Of a DNA stretch of 64,000 bases, positions 40,549-51,450 are shown in pieces. The translations under genes were made by a program, and so were the position numbers. Under the pieces are notes generated by a model. The model did not search any database. It had not been told where the DNA came from and saw only the letters and a program-made list of their open reading frames with translations. The DNA comes from Acanthamoeba castellanii str. Neff (taxonomy: Eukaryota > Discosea > Longamoebia > Acanthamoebidae), in contig NW_004457269.1 in the NCBI RefSeq assembly GCF_000313135.1, positions 218,915-282,914 of the forward strand. The letters run 5' to 3'. The stretch's first letter is position 1, and every line of letters starts with the position of its first letter.

Positions 40549-40875
40549 TGTTGCAATGGTATCAGGTGGAGGGCTTGACCTTGTTGCTGGAGAATGGCTG
40601 AAAAGACACGCTGCTTCTGTTCAACTTTATGGTGAGGCCCACAATGAACCCTTGGCCCTCAGAATGCTAGTTTCCATTTTGGCGCATCTGTGATGGATCT
40701 GTAGTGGTCCTAGAGTTGAAGCGTGTGTTCTGCCAACAAATAAACAATGGAAAGCATGAGGCGGTCAGGGCTATGCTGCACGCGGACGGAAGGGTCAGCG
40801 AAGAGGGAGGGAACGCAATCGTCGAGACCAACTGGCACATCTCTACCTTTGCTGTCGCGCCTTGTTGACCGCAAG

Positions 40876-41751
40876 ATGGAAGAACTGAAAGCCACGAAGA
40901 AGCGCTTGCGTGGAGAGCACAACACCCTCATGTGGCCCATCACTCAACTCGGTGAGAGGTTTGCTGCCTTTACCGACAAGGTAAAGCGACAGTGCCGGCA
41001 ATTTGAGGAAGAGGTCGAGGTCTTGCAGGCTGCGCTCACGCCCACACTCGGGCAGGTTGAAGCGCAACTTGAAGCCGTGGAGGCCATTCAGTCGTTGTTC
41101 TCGACTGTCGCTGCTGCCAAAGATCCCTCGGCGGGTGTGTTCTACAACTGCGCAGAGCAGGAGACCATTATCAGCCTGCTTCGTCAACTTCACAACAGCG
41201 AGCAGCCGTACAACCCACTGCCGATGGTCATAAGCCAGGCGCTCTACGAACGCATCCGCTCGGGCATCGTGCGCATCGTCAAAGCCCGATATGAGAACAT
41301 ATTGAAACTGGATGACTGCCTCTCGCCGGAGCAAGCGCCGCCCATCCCCAGTGAGAAGATGTACTCTGTCCCAGAGGGCGATGGACTCAAAGAGGAGGTC
41401 GTCGTGGATTCGTGGCTGCGTGCCGTGGACAAGGACACCTTTGCGGAGTGGGTGAACGAGAAGAGAGCTCTCTGCGTCGATGCGCCCACCACCGGAGACG
41501 ACCACAAAGGACTGTGCGAGGAGCCCACTGTCTGCCTCGAGGGTGTTCTCGTCTACTTTGTGCCGCTCGACCCCATCGAAGGTTCCATCAAGAACAGCGA
41601 CGGTGGCGATGTTAAGGCAGGATCGACTCACCGAGAGGAAATCAAAGCCGAAACGCACGAAGACGTCTTTGCTGCATGGGATGCCGTCTGCGCCACTTTG
41701 CCCAAGGGCCTCTTTAGGGTCGAGGTGGAAGGGTTAGAAACCGACCCTTAG
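40876..41751 (+). CDS. coiled-coil hypothetical protein, local family member 4
   Basis: 291 residues from ATG 40876, chosen because MEELKATKKRLRGE lines up with the start of the 33.3-kb paralog (an in-frame ATG at 40747 exists). Coiled-coil N-terminus, then FYNCAEQETIISLLRQLHNS, the hallmark ALYERIRSGIVRIVKARYEN, SEKMYSVPEG and LEGVLVYFVPLDPIEG. It is the most divergent of the four. Function unknown; copies separated by other genes. Confidence 0.7.
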   Translation: MEELKATKKRLRGEHNTLMWPITQLGERFAAFTDKVKRQCRQFEEEVEVLQAALTPTLGQVEAQLEAVEAIQSLFSTVAAAKDPSAGVFYNCAEQETIISLLRQLHNSEQPYNPLPMVISQALYERIRSGIVRIVKARYENILKLDDCLSPEQAPPIPSEKMYSVPEGDGLKEEVVVDSWLRAVDKDTFAEWVNEKRALCVDAPTTGDDHKGLCEEPTVCLEGVLVYFVPLDPIEGSIKNSDGGDVKAGSTHREEIKAETHEDVFAAWDAVCATLPKGLFRVEVEGLETDP

Positions 41752-41955
41752 CGTCCAAGATATCCTACTCAAGTTTTTGGTTAGACCAAAGCAATGAATT
41801 TCCCGCTGTCAAGATCTTGTTGACATTTGGGAAAGTCGAGTTTCTTTACGGAAAGATGGGGGGGACACTTTGGGAGAAGGGCGCTGGAGTTGGCTTTTGA
41901 GACTTTGGGATGGGATTTTGAGTCATTCCAACACAACCGCGTCTTCCACGAACAC

Positions 41956-42603
41956 ATGCGCGCGGAGCGGGCGATGAGCTCGAAGAGCCGTACCGAATGC
42001 ATACGCTCTAACAGAGACACGAAACAGCACCCATCATCGAGCGACACCATCCGGTGGCTGCGCCTGGTGGTGCACGATGGCAACTTGGGAAGGGCGCAGA
42101 TCGCGTTCCCTTACAACGCGCGCGAAGTCGACGAGAACGCCGTCGATCAGATCAAGTTGCGCATCAAGGCAGACTTGGGCGAGGTGGCACAAAAGTGCAA
42201 CAACCCCACCGGCACCAACTGGCGCTACCTAACCCTAGTGTGGGAACCCAGCGACTGCAATTGGCCGCATGCTAGGTCCGCCCTCCAATACAAGGACAAG
42301 TGTTTCGAGGGCGGCATGCTCTGCCTGCGCGCGGTGGTGAGGCTGCTCTCCGGACTGTCTTCGAAAGTCGGTTGGCCCGTTCGTGCTAGAGGGAACGACC
42401 AAGGCCATCCTGACATGCAAGTGTCACCACCATCCTCGCTGCGACGCCGTCGCGCGCTGCGGATGCTTCAGCCAAGGTCAGGCGACGAGGAACCCTGCAA
42501 TCTCTGGATCGCTGGCACCGGAAGAAGCGGAAAAGGGACGGCAGCGAAGCACACTCGATGTGGGAGGGGACTGACATATGGTACCTCAACGACAGCAGCA
42601 TGA
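41956..42603 (+). CDS. hypothetical protein, start uncertain
   Basis: About 215 residues from ATG 41956. The best coding stretch is RWLRLVVHDGNLGRAQIAFP...VDQIKLRIKADLGEVAQKCN...YLTLVWEPSDCNW; beyond about 42400 the reading loses coding style and a second frame (42558-42875, AEIAKWLDEQAASVSNLIEG) takes over, so a frame break is likely. Family not recognised. Confidence 0.45.
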   Translation: MRAERAMSSKSRTECIRSNRDTKQHPSSSDTIRWLRLVVHDGNLGRAQIAFPYNAREVDENAVDQIKLRIKADLGEVAQKCNNPTGTNWRYLTLVWEPSDCNWPHARSALQYKDKCFEGGMLCLRAVVRLLSGLSSKVGWPVRARGNDQGHPDMQVSPPSSLRRRRALRMLQPRSGDEEPCNLWIAGTGRSGKGTAAKHTRCGRGLTYGTSTTAA

Positions 42604-42980
42604 ATGCTCCAAACGGTGGCCTCTGTCCGCGTGAAGGGGCCAATCGTGAGCCCATCGTTGACGGTCAACGGGGAGGACACGGCCAACGAGCCGCTCGCCA
42701 TCGACTGACCGCCGAGATCGCAAAGTGGCTCGACGAGCAAGCCGCTAGTGTCAGCAATCTGATCGAGGGCCATAAGCCAATACCGCCGCCAGTGCTGGCT
42801 AACAAGGCCGATGGCCCCGTCAGTGAACCCAGAGAGGCGAGTGTTTTCATGCATGACGTCGGCTCTCGTGGATGAATTTATGACATTACGGAAAATAACT
42901 TCAAAACCACTCTTGAGGATCATGGGCAAAGGTACAACTTAATGGGGCAAAGAGATGCATAGGGTATCTGCGGTCGTGGT

Positions 42981-43205
42981 TCAGGCCATGGGGCAGGAGC
43001 CAATGCCGTCGTCGCCGACGAACGGGCACGTTTTGGTGAACGGGCACGGTGAGGCGGTGGTACATTCGTAGGGCTGAACACAGATGGTCTGCTGTGTGGT
43101 GGGGTTCCAGGCTTCGCGACGGGGCGAGGGACACAGGCAGGGATGAGCGAAGCCGGGGTTGGTATAGCCGCGGTTGCAGAGACAGGAGCAAAGCCTTTGG
43201 CCACC
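42981..43205 (-). CDS. Cys-rich fragment, probable terminal exon
   Basis: Minus-strand frame of about 74 codons with no early ATG, from after a TGA at 43206-43208 to the TGA at 42981-42983. Peptide pieces CSCLCNRGYTNPGFAHPCLC and ICVQPYECTTASPCPFTKTC give ten or so evenly spaced cysteines, as in EGF-like or other secreted protist domains. Probably the end of a spliced gene whose upstream exons lie in, or were replaced by, the repeat at 43.2-43.8 kb. Confidence 0.4.
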   Translation of the reverse strand, partial: GGQRLCSCLCNRGYTNPGFAHPCLCPSPRREAWNPTTQQTICVQPYECTTASPCPFTKTCPFVGDDGIGSCPMA

Positions 43206-43339
43206 TCACCACCAACCATGGTTGGACAGGTTGGAGGGTTGAACCCAGTTGATATTGTTGTTGTCTAGATGTGTCCCTTGGTGCTTGGCCAACTGCCACC
43301 GCCGATGTTTCAGGTCTCCCAGTATCCTTCCCCATCCCT

Positions 43340-43520
43340 CAACATTGTTGTAGTCATTGTTGAGACCAGTTGGCAACGACGTCATTGACAAGAACTTTGG
43401 GTGGAGGGAGGAGGAGGGCTTTGGGTCGCGTCGCGGTGTGGCTGCGATGTGGGCCGCATGGCTGCTTAGGGCTAGGGACGGAGGGCGGGGGGTCTTGAGA
43501 CATGATGTTGTCGTCATCAT
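43340..43520. repeat. dispersed repeat, copy 1
   Basis: The segment CATTGACAAGAACTTTGGGTGGAGGGAGG...GGGGGGTCTTGAGACATGATGTTGTC matches 48935-49079 with point differences over about 140 bases. A related stretch with TGGGGTGGGCCACAGTATGG follows. No ORF is shared. Confidence 0.75.
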
Positions 43521-43884
43521 CCACATTTGGGGCTGAGGCCAAGTTGTGGGGTGGGCCACAGTATGGATGGTTGGGTCTTCAGCCCTCAGTCCATCAATCT
43601 GCCTGCCCTCACCATGCCTTGCCAACATCCTTCCGTCCGCACCAGCAGCCCAAATTCTTGTCGTTGTGGGGGACGTAGTCGTCGTTGTGGCCCGCTGTTG
43701 GCAACGTTGGTGTTGCTGGGGACTTGGGAGTGAAGGGGGAGGTGACGCGGTCATCAAGGCCTTCTTCTTGTTGTCGTGACGTCGTCAACATCTTTTCCCT
43801 TGGTTCTCGGTCGATCACTCGGCGACGATGTCAACGGCGACGATGACGTCTTCATCCAGGCCTCCAACAACGAAAGCCACAACC

Positions 43885-45196
43885 TCAGGGGGCTGGGGAA
43901 GGGGACGGCGGCAAAGGCAGCGATCCACTGCCCTTGGTGAGGAGGTAGAGACGCTTGTAGAGCGGGTCGAGGAGGTTGGTGTCCTCATTTGCGACGACGC
44001 TACAGGCGCCAAACACCTCCTTGCCCTTGCCGGCACTGCGCCCGCGCCGGGTGTGCATGTCGATCGCACATTTGTCGATTGAGAGGTCGACCTCGAGGTC
44101 GAGATGGCTTTGGTAGGCCTGGCCGGCGTCGAAATCCGAGGGAGGCACTTTCACGGCACGCCTCCATTGGACTCGATCGCTCAGGATGAGCGCCAGGTAG
44201 GCGCTGCGCAGGCAGAGCGGTGGACCTTCCTTGTTGGCCGCCATGTACTTGCACCAGCGCACCATCACGCCCAGGAAGTCGAGCAGGACGGTCTTGTCGT
44301 CGTCAGCGACCCAGTTGGGATGGGCCTTCCGGACGAACCAGTCAAAGACGTCCAGAGCCAAGTAGACGGTGTTGGTGCTCTTCAGGTGCTTGGTGGGGCC
44401 GGTCTTGCGTGCCATGAGCTCTTGGAGTGGCGCGAACCCGGCGCCCCACCGCTGCTCGAGGCAGTAGACCAGGCGGTTGACGATGCCCACCAACTCGGTG
44501 TCGCGCTTCTCCGAGTGCGCTAAAGGGGAAGGTGCGGCGGGGTGGCGGGCACTCCACGGCGCCTCTGGCCACCTCCAGTTGTCGGTGGATCTCGGGTGCT
44601 TCGGCCGCGAGAGCCGGCAGCACCTCGGGCTTGCAGAAGGCGGCGTTGTAGTGGCTGGGCAGGCGGCAGTGTTTGCTCGTGCACAGCGCCCAGACGATGT
44701 CGACGAGGGCCTGCTGCTCTGTCGGCGATGCCAGGCCGGCAGGCTCCCTGCCGCCGTTGGCGTCCCGTCGCCTCTTGCGACCCTCCTCCAGACACCGGAG
44801 ACGCGCGTCGATCCGAATGAGGGCATTGACGTTGGCCAACGAGACATCCTCCAGAGCGATGATCTTGAAGCGGTTCCATAGGTTGGTCTGGATGTGTCGG
44901 CCGTCGGGATGGAGGGAGAAGAGGTCCATCTCGATGGCGAACTTGAGGGCCTTGTCAAACTCGTCCCGTCGGCTGTACTTTTGCACGGCCGACTTGGCTT
45001 CGTCCATGGCACATCCGCCATAGGTCCTCTCGATCCTGCGGATGGTGACGATGGAGCCTAGTCCATATGGGAGCTCCTCTTCCTCATCGGAGGAAGGGCG
45101 CGCCCGCTTGTGCGCATCGGCATCCACGGCGACGGTGGGGTCTTCTCTGGTGCGCTTCATCTCCACGTGGTCGTCGTCGTTGCTTGTGTGATGCAA
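43885..45196 (-). pseudogene. hypothetical protein with one frameshift; MgsA/RarA-C-like motif
   Basis: ATG at 45196 opens an acidic N-terminus with KRARPSSDEEEELPYG, then a helical domain FKIIALEDVSLANVNALIRI. The ALEDVSLAN phrase recalls the S/AEDIGLA motif of the MgsA/RarA C-terminal domain, but no ATPase part is present. Around 44525 the frame shifts by one (after RRTFPF) and continues with RDTELVGIVNRLVYCLEQRW and LALDVFDWFVRKAHPNWVAD to a stop at 43885. Both parts are clearly coding, so a single indel, by error or decay, is the simplest reading. A TATA box lies upstream. Confidence 0.6.
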
Positions 45197-45223
45197 ACCT
45201 ACCGCTCTCTGGTGCCGCCGTTC

Positions 45224-45233
45224 CTTTATAGGC
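45224..45233 (-). promoter_or_regulatory. TATA box
   Basis: Minus-strand CCTATAAAGG about 30 bases before the ATG at 45196, in an otherwise G/C-rich region. Confidence 0.5.
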
Positions 45234-45468
45234 TCTTATTGCCCAAACCTCCTGTCTTTCTGGGCTGACACCTTTCCGCAAGGCGCAAATCTTGGGACGC
45301 AGGTGGACGGATAGGCAGACGGCCCCAGGGCGCTGGTGGCTGCTTTTGCGTTGGCCGTCTTTTGGCCCACGGCGAAAGAAGGAGGTAGCCCCGCCTAAAA
45401 GTACAGACACAAGATCATTGTGAACCCTCTCGGCCATTACAGATTAAAGTTCGCGACATCAAACAGAA

Positions 45469-48375
45469 ATGGCGTCTCCCAGGTCGTTGCTGCATTTGGC
45501 CATGGCCAAGGCGTCGACGGTGGCCCAGAGCCTGGTGGAACAAGGTGCCGACGTAACTCTTGGCGAGTGGCCCTTTCGGTTGGCTGTTGGTGGTGACCGC
45601 CTCCGCGATCTCAGCCTGCCGCACCTCAGCAGACCAAGTCTAGAGCTCATTGAGACGCGCGACGCCCACGAGGAGAGCGCCCTGGCGACTGTCTGTCGTT
45701 TGATGGTCGGCGTGGGCGAGGAACTCTCTTGGGCCTGCTCGCCGCTCAGCGTGACGCCGACTCGGTGACGCCGCCAAGGCGTTTCGCACAAGGCTCCTTT
45801 CTTGTCGATCCCTCGGGTGACCAGCAAGGGACGTAGTGGTGAGCCCCGGCGGCGGGGGACCATCCATGCCGAGACAATGTGCGCGGTGTGCCTGGCTGGT
45901 TGCGCTCCTTCCGCCGGGCCGAGGCTTTGGCACGGCAGGTGGGCGAGGTACTGAGCCATCCCGTCGACGAGGAGGGCCGGCTACCTGACGATGTGGCCCT
46001 CAGAGATCTCTTCCAGCACCTGTTTCGCGAAGCCGTCATCTCGCGCCACGGCGCAGCCTTGGAGTCAGGCCTGCGCTCCTATGAGCTCGCGCTCGACCTG
46101 GCCACATGTCGGCAAGCGCCCTCAGTGCTACCTGCTGCCCGACGTCGACGAGGCCGACTACGATCATCCCGAAAGGTGAGCGAAAAACATTTGCTTAGTT
46201 GGTCGCTGGCGAGCCTGGTCCCAGCGTCCCGGCGTCAGCATCTATGGCACCCCACTGGCGGCTGCCGGCAACTGGCTGTTGGCCTTGGAGGCCGACGAAG
46301 AGCACCCGTTGGCGCTTGTCGTGGCCCACGCCATCGTCAAGCGCTACCACCAAGCCTTCTCCCGAATTGGGGTGGAGAGGGATGGCATCTCGTGGCTGCA
46401 ACACCCACCCAGAGGATGTGTGCCCGCTCTCGTGCGCAAGAAGGAACGCAAGCCCAAGTTTTACGACATCATATTGGCCTGGTTAGACCCCGACGGTGTT
46501 GGCCTTTGTGCGTGCCGCCAGGGTGCACTCGAGATCCACCGTTGACGAGACCAACGTCGATACCACAATGTTCCCCCTGTTCGACCATCTCTCCCAGATT
46601 TGCGACAGGGCACAAGAGTGGTGTGTCAGGTGTGCACTAGTACGGTCGCCGGTTCTTCTGGACTACGCGGCGGCCGTCGCCTACACCGCCGAAGTGCCGA
46701 ATGTCTTGCTGCAGCAACTACTGGCCGATTTGGGCGAGCCTGCCATGGCGCCCACCGCCAGCCTGTCGGAGCATCTCGACCGCCCCTTGATCGGGGCCTT
46801 TGCCGCCTCGGATGCTTACACGCACCGACCGTCTCGTCGAGATCGCCTTCCACCTTATCGCAAACCACCTTGGCCAAGGAAACGCCTCCACCGTACACTG
46901 TGGTCCTGACTGTCGTCGCCGCCAATGACGACTTGGACCTTGACACGAACGCGTACTCCATCGATGCAGATGTCTGCAGGACAGTCAGCGACAGCACGAC
47001 ATTGCGGAAGACACCGACGGCTCCTACTCGTACATCTCGTGCGACATAGATGCTGCCATCAACAGCACCTACGGACAGCAGTGTACAGGTCACCAACCGC
47101 CATGGGTCTTGCCGTGAACGTCGGTGATCCCATCGACATCGACCTACCTTACAGGGGTTTGTATTTCTTCCTCTCCTGCTGGATTAGCCTGATCCGTCTT
47201 GAAGCCCCCCTCGACAAGTCTCCGTGGGTCCCAACAAGGACCAAGTGTTGGCTGACTGATGGTGTGGACGGATGGATGGGTTGTTGGGTCTTGGACCTTG
47301 GTTGTGGGGGCCAACTTCTTGGGTGGGCCACCGTACGGACGGACGGAGGGATGGTTGGTTGGTCTTGAGACTGTCCGCCTCAAAAGGACGTGTCCTCGGG
47401 ACAATCCCAACTCGCACAGGTTTGGCGACCCGTGTGCCGCGTGGATCAGCGTGCCGCGACTGGGACTCGAGTTGGCCAGGGCGCGCAGGCCGCCTCGATA
47501 TGGCTGGCCAGATGGCTCCTGTGTGCCCAATTCTCTGTCAAGACGGCCAACGAGCACTACTTTGCCGGCTGGCGCGGCTTGGAGAAAGAAAAACTCAAGA
47601 TGCCGACGTGCGCGTCTGGGACGCCTACGTGGCTCCGCCTCACGGAGGGGCCGACCTGGACCACATGGCGATCATCATCGCCACGATATCGACCCATATG
47701 ACCGCGCCAGAAATGCTCACGAGCGCCGCTGTGTGCAATCGCATCTAGGACCCCGGTCGATGGTCCAGACCCGACGCTGACAGCGACGAATACGTGGACG
47801 CCATCGCCGCCTGGGCTTCCGAGGACGCCATCAAGAGGGCCAAGCGCACCGACAAGGAGATGTTGCTCTCGGCCATGCTCGCGAGGCCTACCACTCTAAA
47901 AACACCAGGCCCAGCAACGTGCACCTCCTGTGTGGCGTCGTCCTCGCTCTCGTCGCGGGTCTGCTGCAAGACATCTAGAGGGGCGTGCAATGCGATGCCC
48001 GAGCTCACACTGCCTCCTACAAAATGCCGCTCAAGGTCGATGCCATCGTCAAGCAGACCTTTGACACCGTGGGACGTCGTTGATCGCCTGGCAGAGTGCA
48101 TCATGGACACTGTGTCGATATGGCGGGACAAATCCCTGCTCGTGAGGCTCCTGGAGGTCATCGCGCCCGCCGGCCTGGCTAAACTCTACATCAAGTTTGC
48201 TACCTCGAGCACGTCGAGGGACCGCGCCACAACGGCGACCGCCCCGCTCTTCTTCGAGGACCTGGCCAAGGTCAAGAATGTGGCGTTGGACCGCGAGATC
48301 GTCGACAAGGCCATCGACAGCATCAAGTTTGCCGTAAACTGCCACGACGCCTGTGCGGGCGATGTATGGAACTAA
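45469..48375 (+). pseudogene. long multiply frameshifted gene(s) of the 14.1-kb family
   Basis: A chain of coding-like segments changes frame at least six times: LVEQGADVTLGEWPFRLAVG (from ATG 45469), LRDLFQHLFREAVISRHGAA (about 46000), HPLALVVAHAIVKRYHQAFS (about 46300), LVRSPVLLDYAAAVAYTAEV (about 46640), DLDHMAIIIATISTHMTAPE (about 47660) and LLEVIAPAGLAKLYIKFATS (about 48150), ending at TAA 48375. The HPLALVVAHAIV segment matches the intact protein at 14.1-15.5 kb. A repeat-derived piece interrupts at about 47190-47370. It may be one old gene or two fused remnants. Clearly non-functional. Confidence 0.65.
47190..47370. repeat. dispersed repeat, related copy
   Basis: GGATGGATGGGTTGTTGGGTCTTGG...GGGCCAACTTCTTGGGTGGGCCAC resembles parts of 43540-43600 and 48740-48840 (GTCTTGGTTCTTGGTTGTGGGGC). 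It sits inside the pseudogene. Confidence 0.5.
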
Positions 48376-50533
48376 AGAGCCTTGCCCCCTTTTTGGACTC
48401 GCCAAACCCAATGTCCCGTGCCTGTACAAACCAGCAATGTGAGCATCCTCTCTTAGTCCCGAAAGATGCGCCCTGAAGGCTTGACAATTATGACCTTCTT
48501 GTTGGCCTTGTGATGGTGTTGTCATCATGTCCGAGTCGGCCACTATCTGCGAATTGTGCAGGAGGCCTCCGATGATGGCCAGAGATACAGTCCCGACTGG
48601 TGCTTGGCAGCGCTGTTGTTGTTCCCAGTGCCAGCGGCCTTTCGCGAACATTGGTTCTCCTTCTTTGTTGATCTGAACTGTCATCCATCCACCTGTACTG
48701 TCCCAAGCCAGATTTGTCCTGAAGCCTTCAACAAGTCTCCAACAAAAACAACCAAGATTTGGTGGTGGTGGCCAACAGCACAGATGGGTCTTGGTTCTTG
48801 GTTGTGGGGCTGACTTCCTGGTGGGTCACAGTGCGACCTTGGTCCATCACCACCACCCCGCTGATGTCCTTCACCACCATCCAAAGTCTTGTTGGGGGCA
48901 TCATCATCATCACTGAGACCAGTTATTAACATCATCATCAACATTGACAACTAAGTTGTCAACAAGAACTTTTGGCTGAGGGAGGAGGGATTTGGGTCAT
49001 GTTGCAGTATGGCTGTGATGTGGACCAGATGGCTGCTTTGGGTGGGGTGGGGGTCTTGAGACATGATGTTGTTGTTGTCCTTTGGCCACCACCACCCACA
49101 CACCACCAATGATGATGATGATGTCAACATTTTGGTCATGATGGGATGGAGAGACCAGGTCTTAGGGTTTTAGGGTCAAGTCTTGGCTGTCTCAAAACCA
49201 TTTGGCCACTTCACACCATCTGTGGGTGGGTGGATGGATTGGGGTGGGGGGTTGAGAGACTTGGGGGGGCCATGCCTTGGTCATCCCAGGGATGATAGAG
49301 TTTAGGGTAAAGCCTTGGGTGCCCCAAAACTGTTTGGCTGCTTTAGTACCACCCATGGGTGGATGGATGGATGAGTTGGGGGTTTAGGGTCAAGCCTTGG
49401 TTGTTTCAAACCATAGGACACCTTTGGCTGGCATCCAGATGGATGGATGGGCAGGTTTGGTGTTGAGGTGTTGGCCCATGGGTCATTGCTGTGGTTTGGC
49501 CATCTGTGGCCACCTAACTGTGCATGGGTGTGGGTGGGTGTGTAGACTGGGGGTGAAGATGCAAGGTGCAAGGTGTTGACAAGTTGTTCCTATGCCCTGT
49601 GGTTGCTCAAAACATGTGGCCACTTTGCCCTCCATGGATGGATGGCTTGGTGTTAGGGCCAAGGTGTTGATGGGCCATCAATGTGCCTTGGTCACCCAAA
49701 ACCTGTGGCCACCTGACCAGGCATGGATGGACAATTGGGGGTCAAGGTGTTGGCCACCCATAACCTCTGCCCACCTGTCTGGGCATGGATGGGTGGATTG
49801 GATTGGGGGTTTGGCAGTCAAGGTGCCACCAGACATGACTATGGCTTGGCCATCCATGGTCACCCAACACCTGTGGCCACCTCACCAGGTGGCTGGATGA
49901 GCATCCAAAAGTTTTTTGGTTACCTCATCACCACCTGTGGATGGATGAGGCTTTAGAGGTCAACATGTTGGCAAGTCATTGCTTCACCTCAAGCCATCCA
50001 TGGTCAGCCAAAACCTGTGGTCACCACCCACTGGGTGGATGGATTGGACTTTGAGGCCATGGTGTTGCTGGGAAGGGCTGTTCATGGGACAAAAGGACAT
50101 ACACTGCTGTGGTGGGAGAAGGCCACCTCAAGGTCCTCAAGTGGGAGATAGTCCCTGGCCTGGAATGGGGAGAGATGACATCATGATACTCCTTGCCCCC
50201 AAACTTAATGAAGAGGAGACTGTTGGCTTGTAAAGTTGGCATGCCCTCCCATTCCTGGCTGTAGGCCCTGTCTATAGACTGAGGGCGACTCTGGGATTGG
50301 AGGGTAGAAAGGCGGCCACCCTGGACCACCACCGCTGTCTCTCGGAAACAGGTGTCTACATTGGACAAGGGTGGCCACAAAGAGCCACACCGTCGCTGTG
50401 GTACTGAAAAGGCCATGGTGGAGTCTTCCAGGGGTGCTTCGTTAAATACAATGATTGAGGCTCTTCCCACTGAGCCAAAACACCACACCGGCGCATTTGC
50501 GTCCAACACCACCATCACATCGCATAGCACATC
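48376..50533. repeat. minisatellite-like, gene-free region
   Basis: About 2.1 kb with no credible gene. From 48700 to 50060 it is built of imperfect, interleaved units rich in GGATGG, TTTGGCCA(C), CCACCTG, and GGGTCAAG-CTTGG/GTGTTGG phrases, spaced roughly 60-120 bases. It contains one copy of the dispersed repeat (48935-49079) and short TTTAGGGT telomere-like motifs (49161-49177, 49302, 49381). Looks like decayed satellite or a repeat-rich junction. Confidence 0.7.
48935..49079. repeat. dispersed repeat, copy 2
   Basis: Matches 43381-43520: TTGACAACTAAGTTGTCAACAAGAACTTTTGG...GGTCTTGAGACATGATGTTGTTG. Same orientation as copy 1. Confidence 0.75.
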
Positions 50534-51124
50534 ATGGAGACTTCCACCCCCACCACTCCCACCGTGTGCATCAATTTCATGGGCGCGCCCGGCGTCGGCA
50601 AGACCACCATGGCCGCCCGCGTCTTCTCGGAGCTCAAACTTCGCGGCCACACGGCCGAGTGGGTCGGCGAGTACGCCAAGAAACTTGTGTACCTCAAGCG
50701 CTTCGAGGAGCTCAACAACCAGTACATGGTCTCGTCCAAGCAGGCCGACCTCTTTGACGCGCTCAAGGGCTGCGTCAAGTTCATCGTGACCGACGGCGCT
50801 CTCGCGCACGGCCTCTACTACAACCGCTTCAACCCAGACAACACCTCGGACGTGACCAAGACCCACGCCGCCATCATGCGCCGCTACTCCAACCACACCA
50901 ACATCAACATCCTCCTCGAACGCGGCGACTTCCCCTACGAGACCACGGGGCGCTACCAGAGCGAAGCAGAGGCGAGGGCCATGGACAACAAACTCAAGGC
51001 CTACCTGGCAACAGAGTGCGGGCTCGAGCTCCACACCTTCAAATCCGATATGAAAGCCGTGAGCGATATTGTCACGCACATCGAGCAACTTTGCTGCTGC
51101 ACTAGTGCCCACACGCCATCATAA
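50534..51124 (+). CDS. phage/giant-virus-type P-loop NTPase
   Basis: 196 residues from ATG 50534, intact. Walker A GAPGVGKTT (17-25, Lys23), then the lineage-specific VGEYAKKLVYLKRFEELNNQ (44-63), SKQADLFDALKG, Walker-B-like VKFIVTDGAL with Asp87, and the GRYQSEAEARAMDNKL segment (arginine-finger/lid type) near residue 145. This order matches small NTPases of T4-like phages and bacterial prophages (AAA_28/NadR-like family), usually thought to be nucleotide kinases of unknown substrate. A copy of its 3' end sits at 52.8 kb. Uninterrupted, with clean codon use, so probably a recent or still selected gene. It is the clearest virus-type gene after the MCP. Confidence 0.85.
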   Translation: METSTPTTPTVCINFMGAPGVGKTTMAARVFSELKLRGHTAEWVGEYAKKLVYLKRFEELNNQYMVSSKQADLFDALKGCVKFIVTDGALAHGLYYNRFNPDNTSDVTKTHAAIMRRYSNHTNINILLERGDFPYETTGRYQSEAEARAMDNKLKAYLATECGLELHTFKSDMKAVSDIVTHIEQLCCCTSAHTPS

Positions 51125-51179
51125 AGCACACTCCACAAGTCCCTACTGCACTTGGCCTCGGCCCAGTCCTGCTAACATC

Positions 51180-51450
51180 CAAATAGTTGGAGGGGGGCTC
51201 TTGTTGCTAACGAATCGTCAAAGGTCCGTCTACAGCGTTGCGAGCAGAGATCCACGAAGGAAGGTCGTCCAGAGTGAGCACAACATAGCCCTCACTGTCC
51301 TTGGGCTGGCCGTACGAGCGGATGCGAATGTCCGCGCCACGCCCATCTGCAAACGCCCCGAGGGGTTGCAGGGCCTCATCCAGACCAAACCCGGTTGTGT
51401 CGGCCGATTCCTTCCTACCAATTCGGTCGGCGGTCGAGCAGTGCCTGGGT
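51180..51450 (-). pseudogene. remnant matching the 5' part of the 53.7-54.8 kb gene
   Basis: Minus-strand piece RNRPTQPGLVWMRPCNPSG resembles TQTQSGLAWMRPYKD in the fragment at 54.6-54.7 kb, and the nucleotide sequence GGGCCTCATCCAGACCAAACCCGGTTGTGTC matches GGGCCTCATCCAAGCCAAACCCGATTGCGTC. Only about 200 bases remain. Confidence 0.55.
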
